This document shows, piece after piece, positions 24,211 through 32,076 of a stretch of 35,081 nucleotides of DNA. Location: assembly GCA_030615025.1 (NCBI GenBank), contig JAUXAB010000035.1:1-35081 (forward strand). Reading direction: 5' to 3'. The notes below the pieces were generated by a model. That model was given only the letters and a program-made list of their open reading frames with translations. It was not told the origin of the DNA and made no database searches. This DNA is from Phycisphaerae bacterium (GTDB lineage: Bacteria; Planctomycetota; Phycisphaerae; Sedimentisphaerales; Anaerobacaceae). Position numbers and translations under genes: made by a program. How positions within the stretch are numbered: position 1 is the first letter of the stretch; the number at the start of each line of letters is the position of its first letter.

Positions 24211-25488
24211 CTACGCTTCGAATCTTATTTCGCCGCCGACGATTGTTTTTTCGACCTTGGCTTTGACTTTCCAGCCGTGGTAGGGACAGTTCCTGCTTTT
24301 AGAGCGGAATTTATTCACGTCAATCTCATACTCGGCATTTGGGTCGATAATAGTGACGTCAGCCTGTTTGCCGACACCGAGCGTGCCTTTATCAACACCG
24401 ATTATCTTCGCCGGTTTTTCCGTCATCAATCGGACAAGGCCAACCCAGTCCAGGATACCCGGCTCAATTAGCGCTTTGACATAAAGAGCCAAAGCGCATT
24501 CCAGAGAAGCTATGCCAAAAGGAGCAGCTAAAAATTCCAGCTCCTTTTCACTCTGTAGGTGCGGAGCGTGGTCTGTTACCAAAGCGTCAATCAGTCCTTC
24601 GGCAATCGCCTCCTTTAGAACCTCGATGTCTTTTGCTGACCGCAAAGGCGGGTTTACCTTGTAGTTGGTGTCGTACTCGGCGCAACACTCCTCGGTTAAT
24701 AACAAATGATGCGGTGTAACCTCGCAGGTAATCGGCAGAGAATCTTTCTTGGCTGCCCTTATCAGCTCAACAGAGCCTGCTGTCGATATGTGCAGGGCGT
24801 GATAGCGAACGTTGGTCTTCTTGACAAGTTGAACATCCCGCCACAGCATTGCCTCTTCTGCCAGCGGGTCTATTCCCGGTAATCCCAATATAGTCGAGTA
24901 GTAACCGGAGTTCATCACACCATTGCCGGCAAAACCATCAGCCTGACAATGCTGAGCTACAACCACGTCAAACATATCGGCGTATTTTAGGGCCTGCAGC
25001 ATAACGCCCGGGTCCTGCACCCCCCCGCCGTCATCGGTAAAACCAACGGCGCCGGCCTCGGCCATCAGCCCCATCTCTGCAAGCTCAACGCCGGCCCTTT
25101 GCTTTGTGATAGCCCCCATAACGTAGACGTGGGTCTTCCTTGCTTGTCTTGCCTTTCGATGAATGTACTCGACATCCGTTTCATTCTCGATAGGCGGTTT
25201 GGTATTCGGCATACAGACAACGGAAGTAAAGCCGGCTGCCACTGCGGCTGCTGAGCCGCTTGCTATCGTCTCTTCCTCTTCATCGCCGGGCTCACGAAAA
25301 TGAACGTGGATATCAATTAAACCGGGCGTTACTAATTTGCCGGCGGCATCGATAACTTTCTGCGCCGGTTTTTCAACTTTGCCGACATCTGCAATTTTGT
25401 CATCGATGATAAGCACATCACATTCTTTATCGATGCCGTTTGCAGGGTCTATTACCCGACCATTTTTTATCAAGAGTTCCGAGTTCAT
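24211..25488 (-). CDS. pyrC: Dihydroorotase (class I)
   Basis: This cytoplasmic zinc amidohydrolase (425 aa) catalyses the cyclisation of carbamoyl-aspartate to dihydroorotate in pyrimidine synthesis. Metal ligands are visible: His61 and His63 in DIHVHFREPG, and the late Asp in VTDHAPH. MPNTKPP is also typical. It lies downstream of pyrR, pyrB and a secreted-protein gene on the same strand. The ATG 25488 has no strong ribosome-binding site. The 3' end exists a second time 400 bp downstream, beyond the DUF2442 gene. Confidence 0.96.
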   Translation of the reverse strand: MNSELLIKNGRVIDPANGIDKECDVLIIDDKIADVGKVEKPAQKVIDAAGKLVTPGLIDIHVHFREPGDEEEETIASGSAAAVAAGFTSVVCMPNTKPPIENETDVEYIHRKARQARKTHVYVMGAITKQRAGVELAEMGLMAEAGAVGFTDDGGGVQDPGVMLQALKYADMFDVVVAQHCQADGFAGNGVMNSGYYSTILGLPGIDPLAEEAMLWRDVQLVKKTNVRYHALHISTAGSVELIRAAKKDSLPITCEVTPHHLLLTEECCAEYDTNYKVNPPLRSAKDIEVLKEAIAEGLIDALVTDHAPHLQSEKELEFLAAPFGIASLECALALYVKALIEPGILDWVGLVRLMTEKPAKIIGVDKGTLGVGKQADVTIIDPNAEYEIDVNKFRSKSRNCPYHGWKVKAKVEKTIVGGEIRFEA

Positions 25489-25536
25489 ATTTCACAGCAA
25501 AATAACCAATTACCAATTTGCAAATCGTCTCTGCTT

Positions 25537-26847
25537 CTACTTAACACCTCTCAACTGAGAGGGACGCGGCTTCATCTCGATGCGTACGTATGGCGGCTGA
25601 CCATCTTTCGGTACCTTGACTTTGGTAGTGCCAATGAAATCCGGCAAACGGTAACCGCTCATCATGCGCCCACCGGTTTGTGACTCAGGCTTGTAAGCGT
25701 TAGCGATGACCGTATAGAAGCCAGGCGGGATGCGAGCGCTCCTGAAGCGGCCGGTCACATCACAGGTCAAGAAATCGAATGTCGTCAGCTTCCACTCGTC
25801 TATATTGTAAGTATCTCCAGTGGCCTCAGCTGGCTTGATATAAATGAACGCTCCCGGCACTTCCTCTTCACGTAAACCGACCACTTCGCCCTCTATCGGC
25901 CGACCAGTCCGGCGTACAAAGTCAACGTGGATGACCTTCCCGGCTTCGACCGTAATAGTACGCCGATCGCAGAATCCCCCTCTCCCCATATCGCCGAGAC
26001 GCAGTTGTTTCGTTCGGCCAAGATCATAAACCCCCGGTGTTAAATTCTTCAGGACCGTTTCACCCTTGTTCGGGACCGTGGGCTTCTGAACGCTTGCCAC
26101 TATGCCTTTCCAAGCGTCCATTTCAAATGTCTTTAGATACAGGTGGAATTGTCCTTCCGGTTTTTCGCCTTCAATATCGTAGCGTAAAATAATGGTCGCC
26201 GGTTCGGGTAGCTCTATCCTGTTCTCTTCGCCGAGCTTGGTCACTGGAACACAGTAGACGTGAAGGGCCGCTGTTGAAACAACAATAGCTTTAGCTTCTT
26301 CACCAGAACCGCTAAGCACAAAGCTACCATCCTCATCCGTGGTCGTTTTTGAACAGTAGAAATACTCAGCTTGGCCATCAACAAGCGTTAGGTGTTGATA
26401 ACCACCCAAGAACAAGGTGGCGCCAACAACAGGACTGTGCGTGTGGTCCACAACTTGGCCGCGAATCTCACGGCCCCGTTTGAGACGCACTTCCAGATTT
26501 TTTGCGCTGCCAGGAGAGACCAGTGGTTCAGGCGTGACCGGCTGAGGCAGGTATCCGTCCGCAAGCACACGCACCCACAGCTTCTTGCCTTCGCGCCATC
26601 CAGTTTGCATGATAAATCTACCTTCTTCGTGGCGCCCCAAATAAGAATGCCCTCCCCAGCCAATCTTAGAGGGGTTTTTTGGATCGGGCCAACCTCTCTG
26701 TAACGCAAAGCCTGTAACCGGTTTACCTGTTTGATCATCAACCACCCGTCCGCTAAACTCAACATCTACCCAAGAGAGACCCTCGGCCACACAAGCCTGG
26801 ACGAAGATGAAAATTGAAACTGCTGATATTAATATTTGCTTTTTCAT
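25537..26847 (-). CDS. Secreted carboxypeptidase-regulatory-like domain protein
   Basis: The protein is 436 aa with an N-terminal signal (MKKQILISAVSIFIFVQACVA). It could be cleaved by signal peptidase I after CVA; a lipobox reading at VQAC is poor. Beta-sandwich repeats of the carboxypeptidase regulatory/CarboxypepD_reg type are suggested by SGRVVDDQTGKPVTGF, REIRGQVVDHTHSPVVGA and GRFRSARIPPGFYTVIA. No catalytic motif is visible. Such domains are binding or scaffold modules in planctomycete surface proteins. It is oddly placed between pyrB and pyrC, with spacers of about 47 nt on both sides, so it is probably cotranscribed with them; I infer no metabolic link. Confidence 0.72.
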   Translation of the reverse strand: MKKQILISAVSIFIFVQACVAEGLSWVDVEFSGRVVDDQTGKPVTGFALQRGWPDPKNPSKIGWGGHSYLGRHEEGRFIMQTGWREGKKLWVRVLADGYLPQPVTPEPLVSPGSAKNLEVRLKRGREIRGQVVDHTHSPVVGATLFLGGYQHLTLVDGQAEYFYCSKTTTDEDGSFVLSGSGEEAKAIVVSTAALHVYCVPVTKLGEENRIELPEPATIILRYDIEGEKPEGQFHLYLKTFEMDAWKGIVASVQKPTVPNKGETVLKNLTPGVYDLGRTKQLRLGDMGRGGFCDRRTITVEAGKVIHVDFVRRTGRPIEGEVVGLREEEVPGAFIYIKPAEATGDTYNIDEWKLTTFDFLTCDVTGRFRSARIPPGFYTVIANAYKPESQTGGRMMSGYRLPDFIGTTKVKVPKDGQPPYVRIEMKPRPSQLRGVK

Positions 26848-26894
26848 TCTTTTCTTCGTTCAAAATTCAATAATCAATTATCAATCATCAATCA

Positions 26895-27902
26895 TCAATG
26901 CCTCTGCGCTGCTGCCTGGTTTACGAGAAACAGCACGGCCATTCTCACAGCCAGGCCGTTTGTTACCTGTTCGAGGATAACACTGTTCTGGCCGTCGGCG
27001 ACCTCGCTTTCCATCTCCAATCCTCTGTTAATCGGCCCGGGGTGCATAACCATAATGTCTGGCTTTGCCCTTTTCATACGCTCTACAGTCAGGCCGAAAT
27101 AATGCGAATATTCTCTTACAGACGGAAACGGGTTGCCGCCGAGCCGTTCGAACTGAATCCGAAGCATATTTATCACATCAACCTTTTCAATGACCTCATC
27201 GAGCGAATAGCTTACACTAACCGGCAAACGGCTTAGCTGCGTCGGCATCAGTGTCGGCGGACCAACAAATATAACCTCGGCACCGAGCTTCGTCATCGCC
27301 CACATATCACTGCGGGCAACGCGCGAGTGCGCTATATCGCCGACAATTGCTATTTTCAAGCCTTCGAGGGTTCCCTTGATTTTGCGAATGGTATAGACAT
27401 CCAGAAGACCCTGTGTTGGGTGCTCGCAGAACCCGTCACCGGCATTTATCACGCAGGCATTGATATTCCTGCTCAAAAGTTTCGACGCACCGCCGGCGCC
27501 GTGCCGAATCACGACAATATCAATCCCCATTGCTTCCAGATTCCTGGCCGTATCTAAAAGTGTCTCGCCCTTGCTGACAGAACTGGCTTTCTCGGTGAAC
27601 TCAATAACATCTGCGCTTAATCGGCTTGCGGCCAGGGCAAAGCTGTTCCGCGTTCGTGTGCTGTCTTCAAAAAACAGATTCACTACGACCTTGCCGCGCA
27701 AAGGCGGGGCTTTTTTAACCGAGCGGGTGCTTATCTGCTCGAAACCTTTGGCTGTGTCGAGAATATATATAATCTCTTCGGCGCTCAGCTCCCGCAGGCC
27801 AAGTAAATGCTTGCGCTGCCACTTGAATTGTTTACTTTTTCTTTTTAGCGCCATAATCTCGTGTATGCGTTTATGCGTGAATGAGTCGATGCGTTTACTC
27901 AT
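26895..27902 (-). CDS. pyrB: Aspartate carbamoyltransferase, catalytic subunit
   Basis: This cytoplasmic enzyme joins carbamoyl phosphate and aspartate to form carbamoyl-aspartate, the second step of pyrimidine synthesis. The carbamoyl-phosphate loop is FEDSTRTR. HPGPINRG near residue 290 and VRHGAGG are characteristic. The ATG at 27902 directly follows the pyrR TGA, pointing to translational coupling. An alternative start at ATG 27854 (MALKRKS) would remove 16 residues encoded by low-complexity GCGTTTATGCGTG-like repeat sequence and may be the true one. No pyrI regulatory subunit is seen. Confidence 0.95.
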   Translation of the reverse strand: MSKRIDSFTHKRIHEIMALKRKSKQFKWQRKHLLGLRELSAEEIIYILDTAKGFEQISTRSVKKAPPLRGKVVVNLFFEDSTRTRNSFALAASRLSADVIEFTEKASSVSKGETLLDTARNLEAMGIDIVVIRHGAGGASKLLSRNINACVINAGDGFCEHPTQGLLDVYTIRKIKGTLEGLKIAIVGDIAHSRVARSDMWAMTKLGAEVIFVGPPTLMPTQLSRLPVSVSYSLDEVIEKVDVINMLRIQFERLGGNPFPSVREYSHYFGLTVERMKRAKPDIMVMHPGPINRGLEMESEVADGQNSVILEQVTNGLAVRMAVLFLVNQAAAQRH

Positions 27903-28430
27903 TCACTCGATAACCACTTCTTCTTTTCCATCCGATTCGGAAAGAAAAACCTGCACTAATTCGCCGGGTGCAGCATCAGCTTTGTAGCCAGCGTAATCAG
28001 CCTGTATGGGGAATTCCCTGCCGACTCTGTCAACAAGGACAGCTAACTTTATGGCCCTGGGCCTGCCTAAATCTATGAGGGCATCCATCGCCGCCCGTGC
28101 GGAACGGCCGGTATACAAAACATCATCAACAAGAATGATAATTTTATCGTCTACATCGAAGCCGATTTCAGTGGTTCTAACCTGCGGCTGAGCGGTACCC
28201 TGCGGCGAATTCAAATCATCCCGGTAAAGCGTTATATCCAGGGTTCCGTATGGAACGTCTTTTCCGAGCTGCCGCGTTAATCGGCCCGATAATCTCTGGG
28301 CGAGAATCTCCCCCCTGCTGCGAATGCCAATAACGGCAATATCCAATTCTCGCGGGCTTTCAGAAATAATGCGACCTGCCAGATCCTTGAGAATCTGCTC
28401 GATTTGTTCAGAATTCAGAATTACTTTCAT
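27903..28430 (-). CDS. pyrR: PyrR-type uracil phosphoribosyltransferase / pyr regulator
   Basis: This 175-aa protein is of normal length. The PRPP-binding loop is IIILVDDVLYTGRSARAA. IGIRSRGEILAQRL and GTLDITLYRDD are family-typical. PyrR proteins bind pyr mRNA to control attenuation in many bacteria and can also make UMP from uracil. Here the predicted leader is only about 40 nt, with no obvious binding loop or terminator, so classical attenuation at this operon looks unlikely. It is the first gene of the pyrRB-X-pyrC operon. Confidence 0.93.
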   Translation of the reverse strand: MKVILNSEQIEQILKDLAGRIISESPRELDIAVIGIRSRGEILAQRLSGRLTRQLGKDVPYGTLDITLYRDDLNSPQGTAQPQVRTTEIGFDVDDKIIILVDDVLYTGRSARAAMDALIDLGRPRAIKLAVLVDRVGREFPIQADYAGYKADAAPGELVQVFLSESDGKEEVVIE

Positions 28431-28475
28431 AATTACGGCAAACCTTTAGCAAAAATGAGCCCCAAAATTAGCATG

Positions 28476-28504
28476 AGTATAGCAACTACAGCCCGATTAG
28501 GCAA
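28476..28504 (-). promoter_or_regulatory. pyrR: Sigma-70-type promoter of the pyr operon
   Basis: On the minus strand: TTGCCT (28504-28499), a 17-nt spacer, then TATACT (28481-28476). Transcription would start near 28469, leaving a leader of about 40 nt before the pyrR ATG at 28430. Confidence 0.6.
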
Positions 28505-28586
28505 GATTTCTAAATTAAGTTTCCGGAAACCAGCTTTTTGATACTGAAAAACGCTAATATTTGCATAAATTAGCCCAACAATCTAC

Positions 28587-28615
28587 TTGAAAACAAAGCC
28601 GGTTTATGGTATCAT
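28587..28615 (+). promoter_or_regulatory. Sigma-70-type promoter of the dockerin gene cluster
   Basis: TTGAAA (28587-28592), a 17-nt spacer and TATCAT (28610-28615) lie divergent from the pyr promoter. The predicted leader of about 90 nt contains a potential hairpin covering Shine-Dalgarno-like sequence. Confidence 0.6.
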
Positions 28616-28652
28616 ATTGGCAAGGATTTAAGAGTAAGAAATTCCAAGCTAA

Positions 28653-28704
28653 GGAGGTCGGCAGCCGGAGGAACAACCTTGAGCTTTTTTGCCGCTACCT
28701 CCGG
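28653..28704 (+). promoter_or_regulatory. Leader hairpin that can mask Shine-Dalgarno-like GGAGG
   Basis: Two SD-like words, GGAGGT (28653-28658) and CCGGAGG (28665-28671), are each complementary to the same downstream ACCTCCGG stretch (28697-28704). They could form alternative stems just before the protease start. It does not match a riboswitch that I recognise. Confidence 0.4.
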
Positions 28705-28714
28705 AGTGGGGGAC

Positions 28715-30466
28715 ATGGTGCAAGGTCCTAAAAAAATGTTCATGCTGGGTCTGATGGCTTGCGTGGCAGCAATGCTGGTATCTATGCGCACTGTTGCCAG
28801 AGCCGAAAGCCAGCCGCGAGCGCTAAACCACACTGGAATTTATGCCTTAAGACAGATAGATCCGAATTTGACAGGCGCCGGTGTCAAATTCGCTGTTATC
28901 AGCCGAAGCATTACTTATGCCAATGATGAACCACAAAACGATTACCGTCCGAGTATCGAGCATAACTGCTTCAAGGGCAAGGAATTTGGTTTTCACGACC
29001 AGGGCGAACCGCCGCCGGACATTTCACCGCACTCAACAGCCATCTGCTCCATACTGCTCGGCGAAGACCCGAGTGCAACTAATTCGCAGTTAGCACAGTT
29101 CTATTATCAAGGCGCAGCACCGCAGGCCGAGGCCGATATCTACGAATTCTGCCACTTTTTAATCAATAATGTATTCCACCACTTACCGCCCGACGCAGAC
29201 GTTGTAACCGCCAGCATTGGCAGCCCATTTGAGGCCTGGTGGACAAGGGGTATCGAATCATTGGCCGAGCACTATGGCCTTATCGTCGTGGCCTGCATTG
29301 GCAACGGCTCCGATGCTAACGACCCTCTGTTTTATCCCGGCGCGGCAGCAAATGTCATCGGCGTGGGAGTCGTTGATTCGGTAAACACCGAATACCTTGC
29401 AACCAATCTGGCACATTTCTCATTAGCCCATCCGGAGCATTCAAGTCTTGGCCCGACCGACGACGGGCGATGCAAGCCGGATATCGTCGCTCCGGGCAAT
29501 TGTCTGGCCGCCGATGACAACGAGCCGAACGGCTATAAGCCAACCGGCGATTGGTCGAGCTTCTCAACGCCAATAGTTGCCGGAACAATCGGCCTGCTCG
29601 TTCAAAAAGCCAAACAAGACCCGGCTCTGAGCCCCGCTGTTTCGCCAGAGGGCGGGAACTGCGTAATGAAAGCCATCTTGATGAATTCGGCGACCAAACT
29701 GCCCTACTGGCACAAAGGTCGGCTGGAAAAAGATGATGACCACCAGGTGCCTCTGGACTACGTTCAAGGGGCAGGGATGTTAAATGCCGTTGGTGCCTAC
29801 AAAAATCTAATTGCGGGGCGAAACAAACCCGGCGATGTCTCAACAACCGGTTGGGACTTAAACCGGCTGGATACAGGCGAAAACCCTTATGGGGGGACAT
29901 TTCTCATCCAAAATATTTACAAAATCACCCTCACAGAGCCAGCAGACAAATTTATTACCGCCACAGTCGTTTGGAACAAGCATTACAACAGCGTTTATCC
30001 CTTTGAGCCGATACCCGAGGGAGATGCCAACATCCGGCTCGAACTCTGGGCGGTTGACCCGGAAGACCGAATCAACGACTATCTGCTCGATTACAGCGAC
30101 AGCGACGTCGATAGCCTCGAGCATATTTACTGCCGGGTGGACGCCAACTATACGAATTACGAAATCGTCCTCTCGTACAGCGATATTACAGACCTGAATC
30201 AAATAGCCGCGACGCAGCGCTACGGCCTGGCCTGGGAGACAAGTGAGGGACAAGACAAGGACAGTATCTTTTGGTATGACCTGAATGCCGATGGCATTGT
30301 CGACGAATTAGATTTTAGCATTGTGCTCGACAACTGGATAGCCAGCGTTCAATCGCCGGAAAGTTATCTAATCGGTGACATCAATAGCAACGGCATATTC
30401 GACGCTAATGACCTGCAAATCTTTTTGAACAACACAAACCGCCAAGTCGATTGGCACACAAAGTAG
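28715..30466 (+). CDS. Subtilisin-like (S8) secreted protein with C-terminal dockerin repeats
   Basis: The product is about 583 aa. An N-terminal hydrophobic segment (MFMLGLMACVAAMLVSM) ending at VARA is a likely signal peptide. The S8 fold is recognisable: GAGVKFAVI (the strand normally ending in the catalytic Asp), SPHSTAICSILLGED (His region), VVACIGNGS (oxyanion Asn) and SSFSTPIVAGTIGLL (Ser region). The usual Asp after VI is Ser here (codon 28901), so activity is doubtful. The C-terminus has two dockerin-like calcium loops, DLNADGIVDELDF and DINSNGIFDANDL. ATG 28715 (GGAG and GGGGG upstream) is preferred; TTG 28679 and ATG 28736 are alternatives. It is the first of four dockerin-bearing genes. 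Confidence 0.82.
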   Translation: MVQGPKKMFMLGLMACVAAMLVSMRTVARAESQPRALNHTGIYALRQIDPNLTGAGVKFAVISRSITYANDEPQNDYRPSIEHNCFKGKEFGFHDQGEPPPDISPHSTAICSILLGEDPSATNSQLAQFYYQGAAPQAEADIYEFCHFLINNVFHHLPPDADVVTASIGSPFEAWWTRGIESLAEHYGLIVVACIGNGSDANDPLFYPGAAANVIGVGVVDSVNTEYLATNLAHFSLAHPEHSSLGPTDDGRCKPDIVAPGNCLAADDNEPNGYKPTGDWSSFSTPIVAGTIGLLVQKAKQDPALSPAVSPEGGNCVMKAILMNSATKLPYWHKGRLEKDDDHQVPLDYVQGAGMLNAVGAYKNLIAGRNKPGDVSTTGWDLNRLDTGENPYGGTFLIQNIYKITLTEPADKFITATVVWNKHYNSVYPFEPIPEGDANIRLELWAVDPEDRINDYLLDYSDSDVDSLEHIYCRVDANYTNYEIVLSYSDITDLNQIAATQRYGLAWETSEGQDKDSIFWYDLNADGIVDELDFSIVLDNWIASVQSPESYLIGDINSNGIFDANDLQIFLNNTNRQVDWHTK

Positions 30467-30516
30467 TTTTGAATCCTTTCCGAAGCGACAGTAATTCTTC
30501 CGAGGAGGACTGAAGA

Positions 30517-31971
30517 ATCAGACAGAAAAATGCAGCGAGCTTTGTTTTTACGGTCCTTTTTCTGGCAGTACTCTCTTCAACAAGTTCTGCCGAGACTCCC
30601 TGGAAATTCGTCGTCACCTGTGACAGCCGCGGCTACAGCAATGGGATCAATCAGGTCATCCTGAGCGAACTTGCCGCGGAGATTACAAGTCAGAATGTCG
30701 ATTTTATACTGTTTCCTGGCGATTTGGTTTACGGCCTAACAGCAACCGACCCGAACGAATTCGGAACTCAGCTGAGAACGTGGGTACAAACGATGAAGCC
30801 GGTCTACGATGCCAATATTGCCGTCTATGTCTGTCGTGGTAATCATGAACTCGATGACGTTTGGAGTTATTATCCTGATCCTGGTACACAGCCCGACCCG
30901 AATGACAATTTTGCGCACCGCTGGCTTAACGTATTTAGCAGCGACTCCGAACCTAATCAGAAGCTGCCGGGTAACGGTCCAGCGGGCGAGGAATATATGA
31001 CATATTCTGTCACGCACAAAAACGCCTTTGTTGTATATCTCGATCAGTATGCCGGCACGAGGCATGATTTTGCCCATAAGGTAAACCAGACGTGGCTTGA
31101 TGGAGAATTAGCGGCAAATACAAAACCGCACGTCTTCATTACCGGTCATGAACCTGCTTTCAGAGCGCACCACAATGATTGCCTTGACTATTTTCCTGCC
31201 AAGCGCGATGTGTTTTGGGCAAGCATCAGAGACGCCGGCGGGAGAGTATATCTTACCGGTCACGACCACTTTTACGACCATGCGCGCGTCAATGATGGAG
31301 ACGGTGACCCAAACAACGATATTCACCAGTACATCGTTGGAACCGCTGGGGCACCGCCATATACCTGGTCGCCGCCATACGATGGCAACAATAGCTACTA
31401 TACTGTGGAGCAGCTGCACCACACAAGACGGTACGGCTATGTGCTGGTCGAGGTTAATGATCTCGACGTGACCCTGACCTGGGTGCAACGCCACACTAAC
31501 AACCAGAGTATTCCAGGTATATATGAGCACAACGAGGTATGGAGTTACACCGTTGTTCCAAAGCCAATTGTACTGTCGCCAAACGGGGCTGAGAAACTCG
31601 TAGCAGCAAGGACATACATGATAACTTGGAAAACGCTTGAAGACGCAGAAATAGACCACGTGATAATTGATTATTCCTCTGACGACGGCCAGAGCTGGGA
31701 AAACATCGATATATGCGAGAACACCGGTTCGTACCCGTGGGATATTCCACTGACAGATTCGAACCAGTGCCTGGTGCGTGTTAGCGACGCAAGCGATATA
31801 ACCATTAGTGACATCAGCGGTGACGTGTTTACAATATTCCAATGCCGGCAAGAGCTTGATGGCGACGTAAATGGCGATTGCTATGTTGACTTATTAGACC
31901 TCGCGATAATAACTGGGGACTGGCTGAAATGTGGAAACCCGTTTGATTCTTCCTGCGATGTCCAGCAATAG
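30517..31971 (+). CDS. Secreted metallophosphoesterase with Ig-like and dockerin domains; apparent ATC start
   Basis: The product is about 484 aa. The frame is open from 30514 and has no ATG, GTG or TTG until TTG 30724, which would delete the first metal motif. ATC at 30517 lies 8 nt after GAGGAGG (30502-30508) and gives a textbook signal peptide, RQKNAASFVFTVLFLAVLSS. The calcineurin-like motifs are CDSRG, FPGDLVYG, CRGNHELDD, TGHEPAFRAHH and TGHDHFYDH, so metal binding looks intact. After about residue 350 a fibronectin/Ig-like segment (PNGAEKLVAARTYMITWKT) precedes one dockerin-like loop, DVNGDCYVDLLDLAIIT. It starts 50 nt after the S8 gene. The substrate is unknown. Confidence 0.83.
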   Translation: MRQKNAASFVFTVLFLAVLSSTSSAETPWKFVVTCDSRGYSNGINQVILSELAAEITSQNVDFILFPGDLVYGLTATDPNEFGTQLRTWVQTMKPVYDANIAVYVCRGNHELDDVWSYYPDPGTQPDPNDNFAHRWLNVFSSDSEPNQKLPGNGPAGEEYMTYSVTHKNAFVVYLDQYAGTRHDFAHKVNQTWLDGELAANTKPHVFITGHEPAFRAHHNDCLDYFPAKRDVFWASIRDAGGRVYLTGHDHFYDHARVNDGDGDPNNDIHQYIVGTAGAPPYTWSPPYDGNNSYYTVEQLHHTRRYGYVLVEVNDLDVTLTWVQRHTNNQSIPGIYEHNEVWSYTVVPKPIVLSPNGAEKLVAARTYMITWKTLEDAEIDHVIIDYSSDDGQSWENIDICENTGSYPWDIPLTDSNQCLVRVSDASDITISDISGDVFTIFQCRQELDGDVNGDCYVDLLDLAIITGDWLKCGNPFDSSCDVQQ

Positions 31972-32076
31972 CCTCGTAAGTTAATTGCTGGTCCTGCAGG
32001 GCTCCACGGTCAATCCTTGTCGTATATGATAAGAGCGTGTCGAGTAAAAACTTGACCGACGAAAGTAAGGATGAAA

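Noticed and set aside
28679-28714. TTG 28679 as start of the S8 gene
   Set aside because: Possible but less likely: ATG 28715 has upstream G-rich SD sequence and the added residues do not improve the signal peptide. Kept as an alternative.
28640-28715. A c-di-GMP or other known riboswitch in the S8 leader
   Set aside because: I looked for conserved core words and tetraloop receptor elements and did not find them; only simple complementary segments remain.
29355-29900. A 181-aa open frame on the minus strand
   Set aside because: Antisense to the S8 gene, Arg-rich shadow translation.
31108-31851. A 247-aa open frame on the minus strand
   Set aside because: It lies fully inside the metallophosphoesterase gene, antisense; the plus-strand protein has clear motifs and this frame has none.
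30724-31971. TTG 30724 as start of the metallophosphoesterase
   Set aside because: It would remove the signal peptide and first metal motif, both of which continue in frame upstream to 30517.
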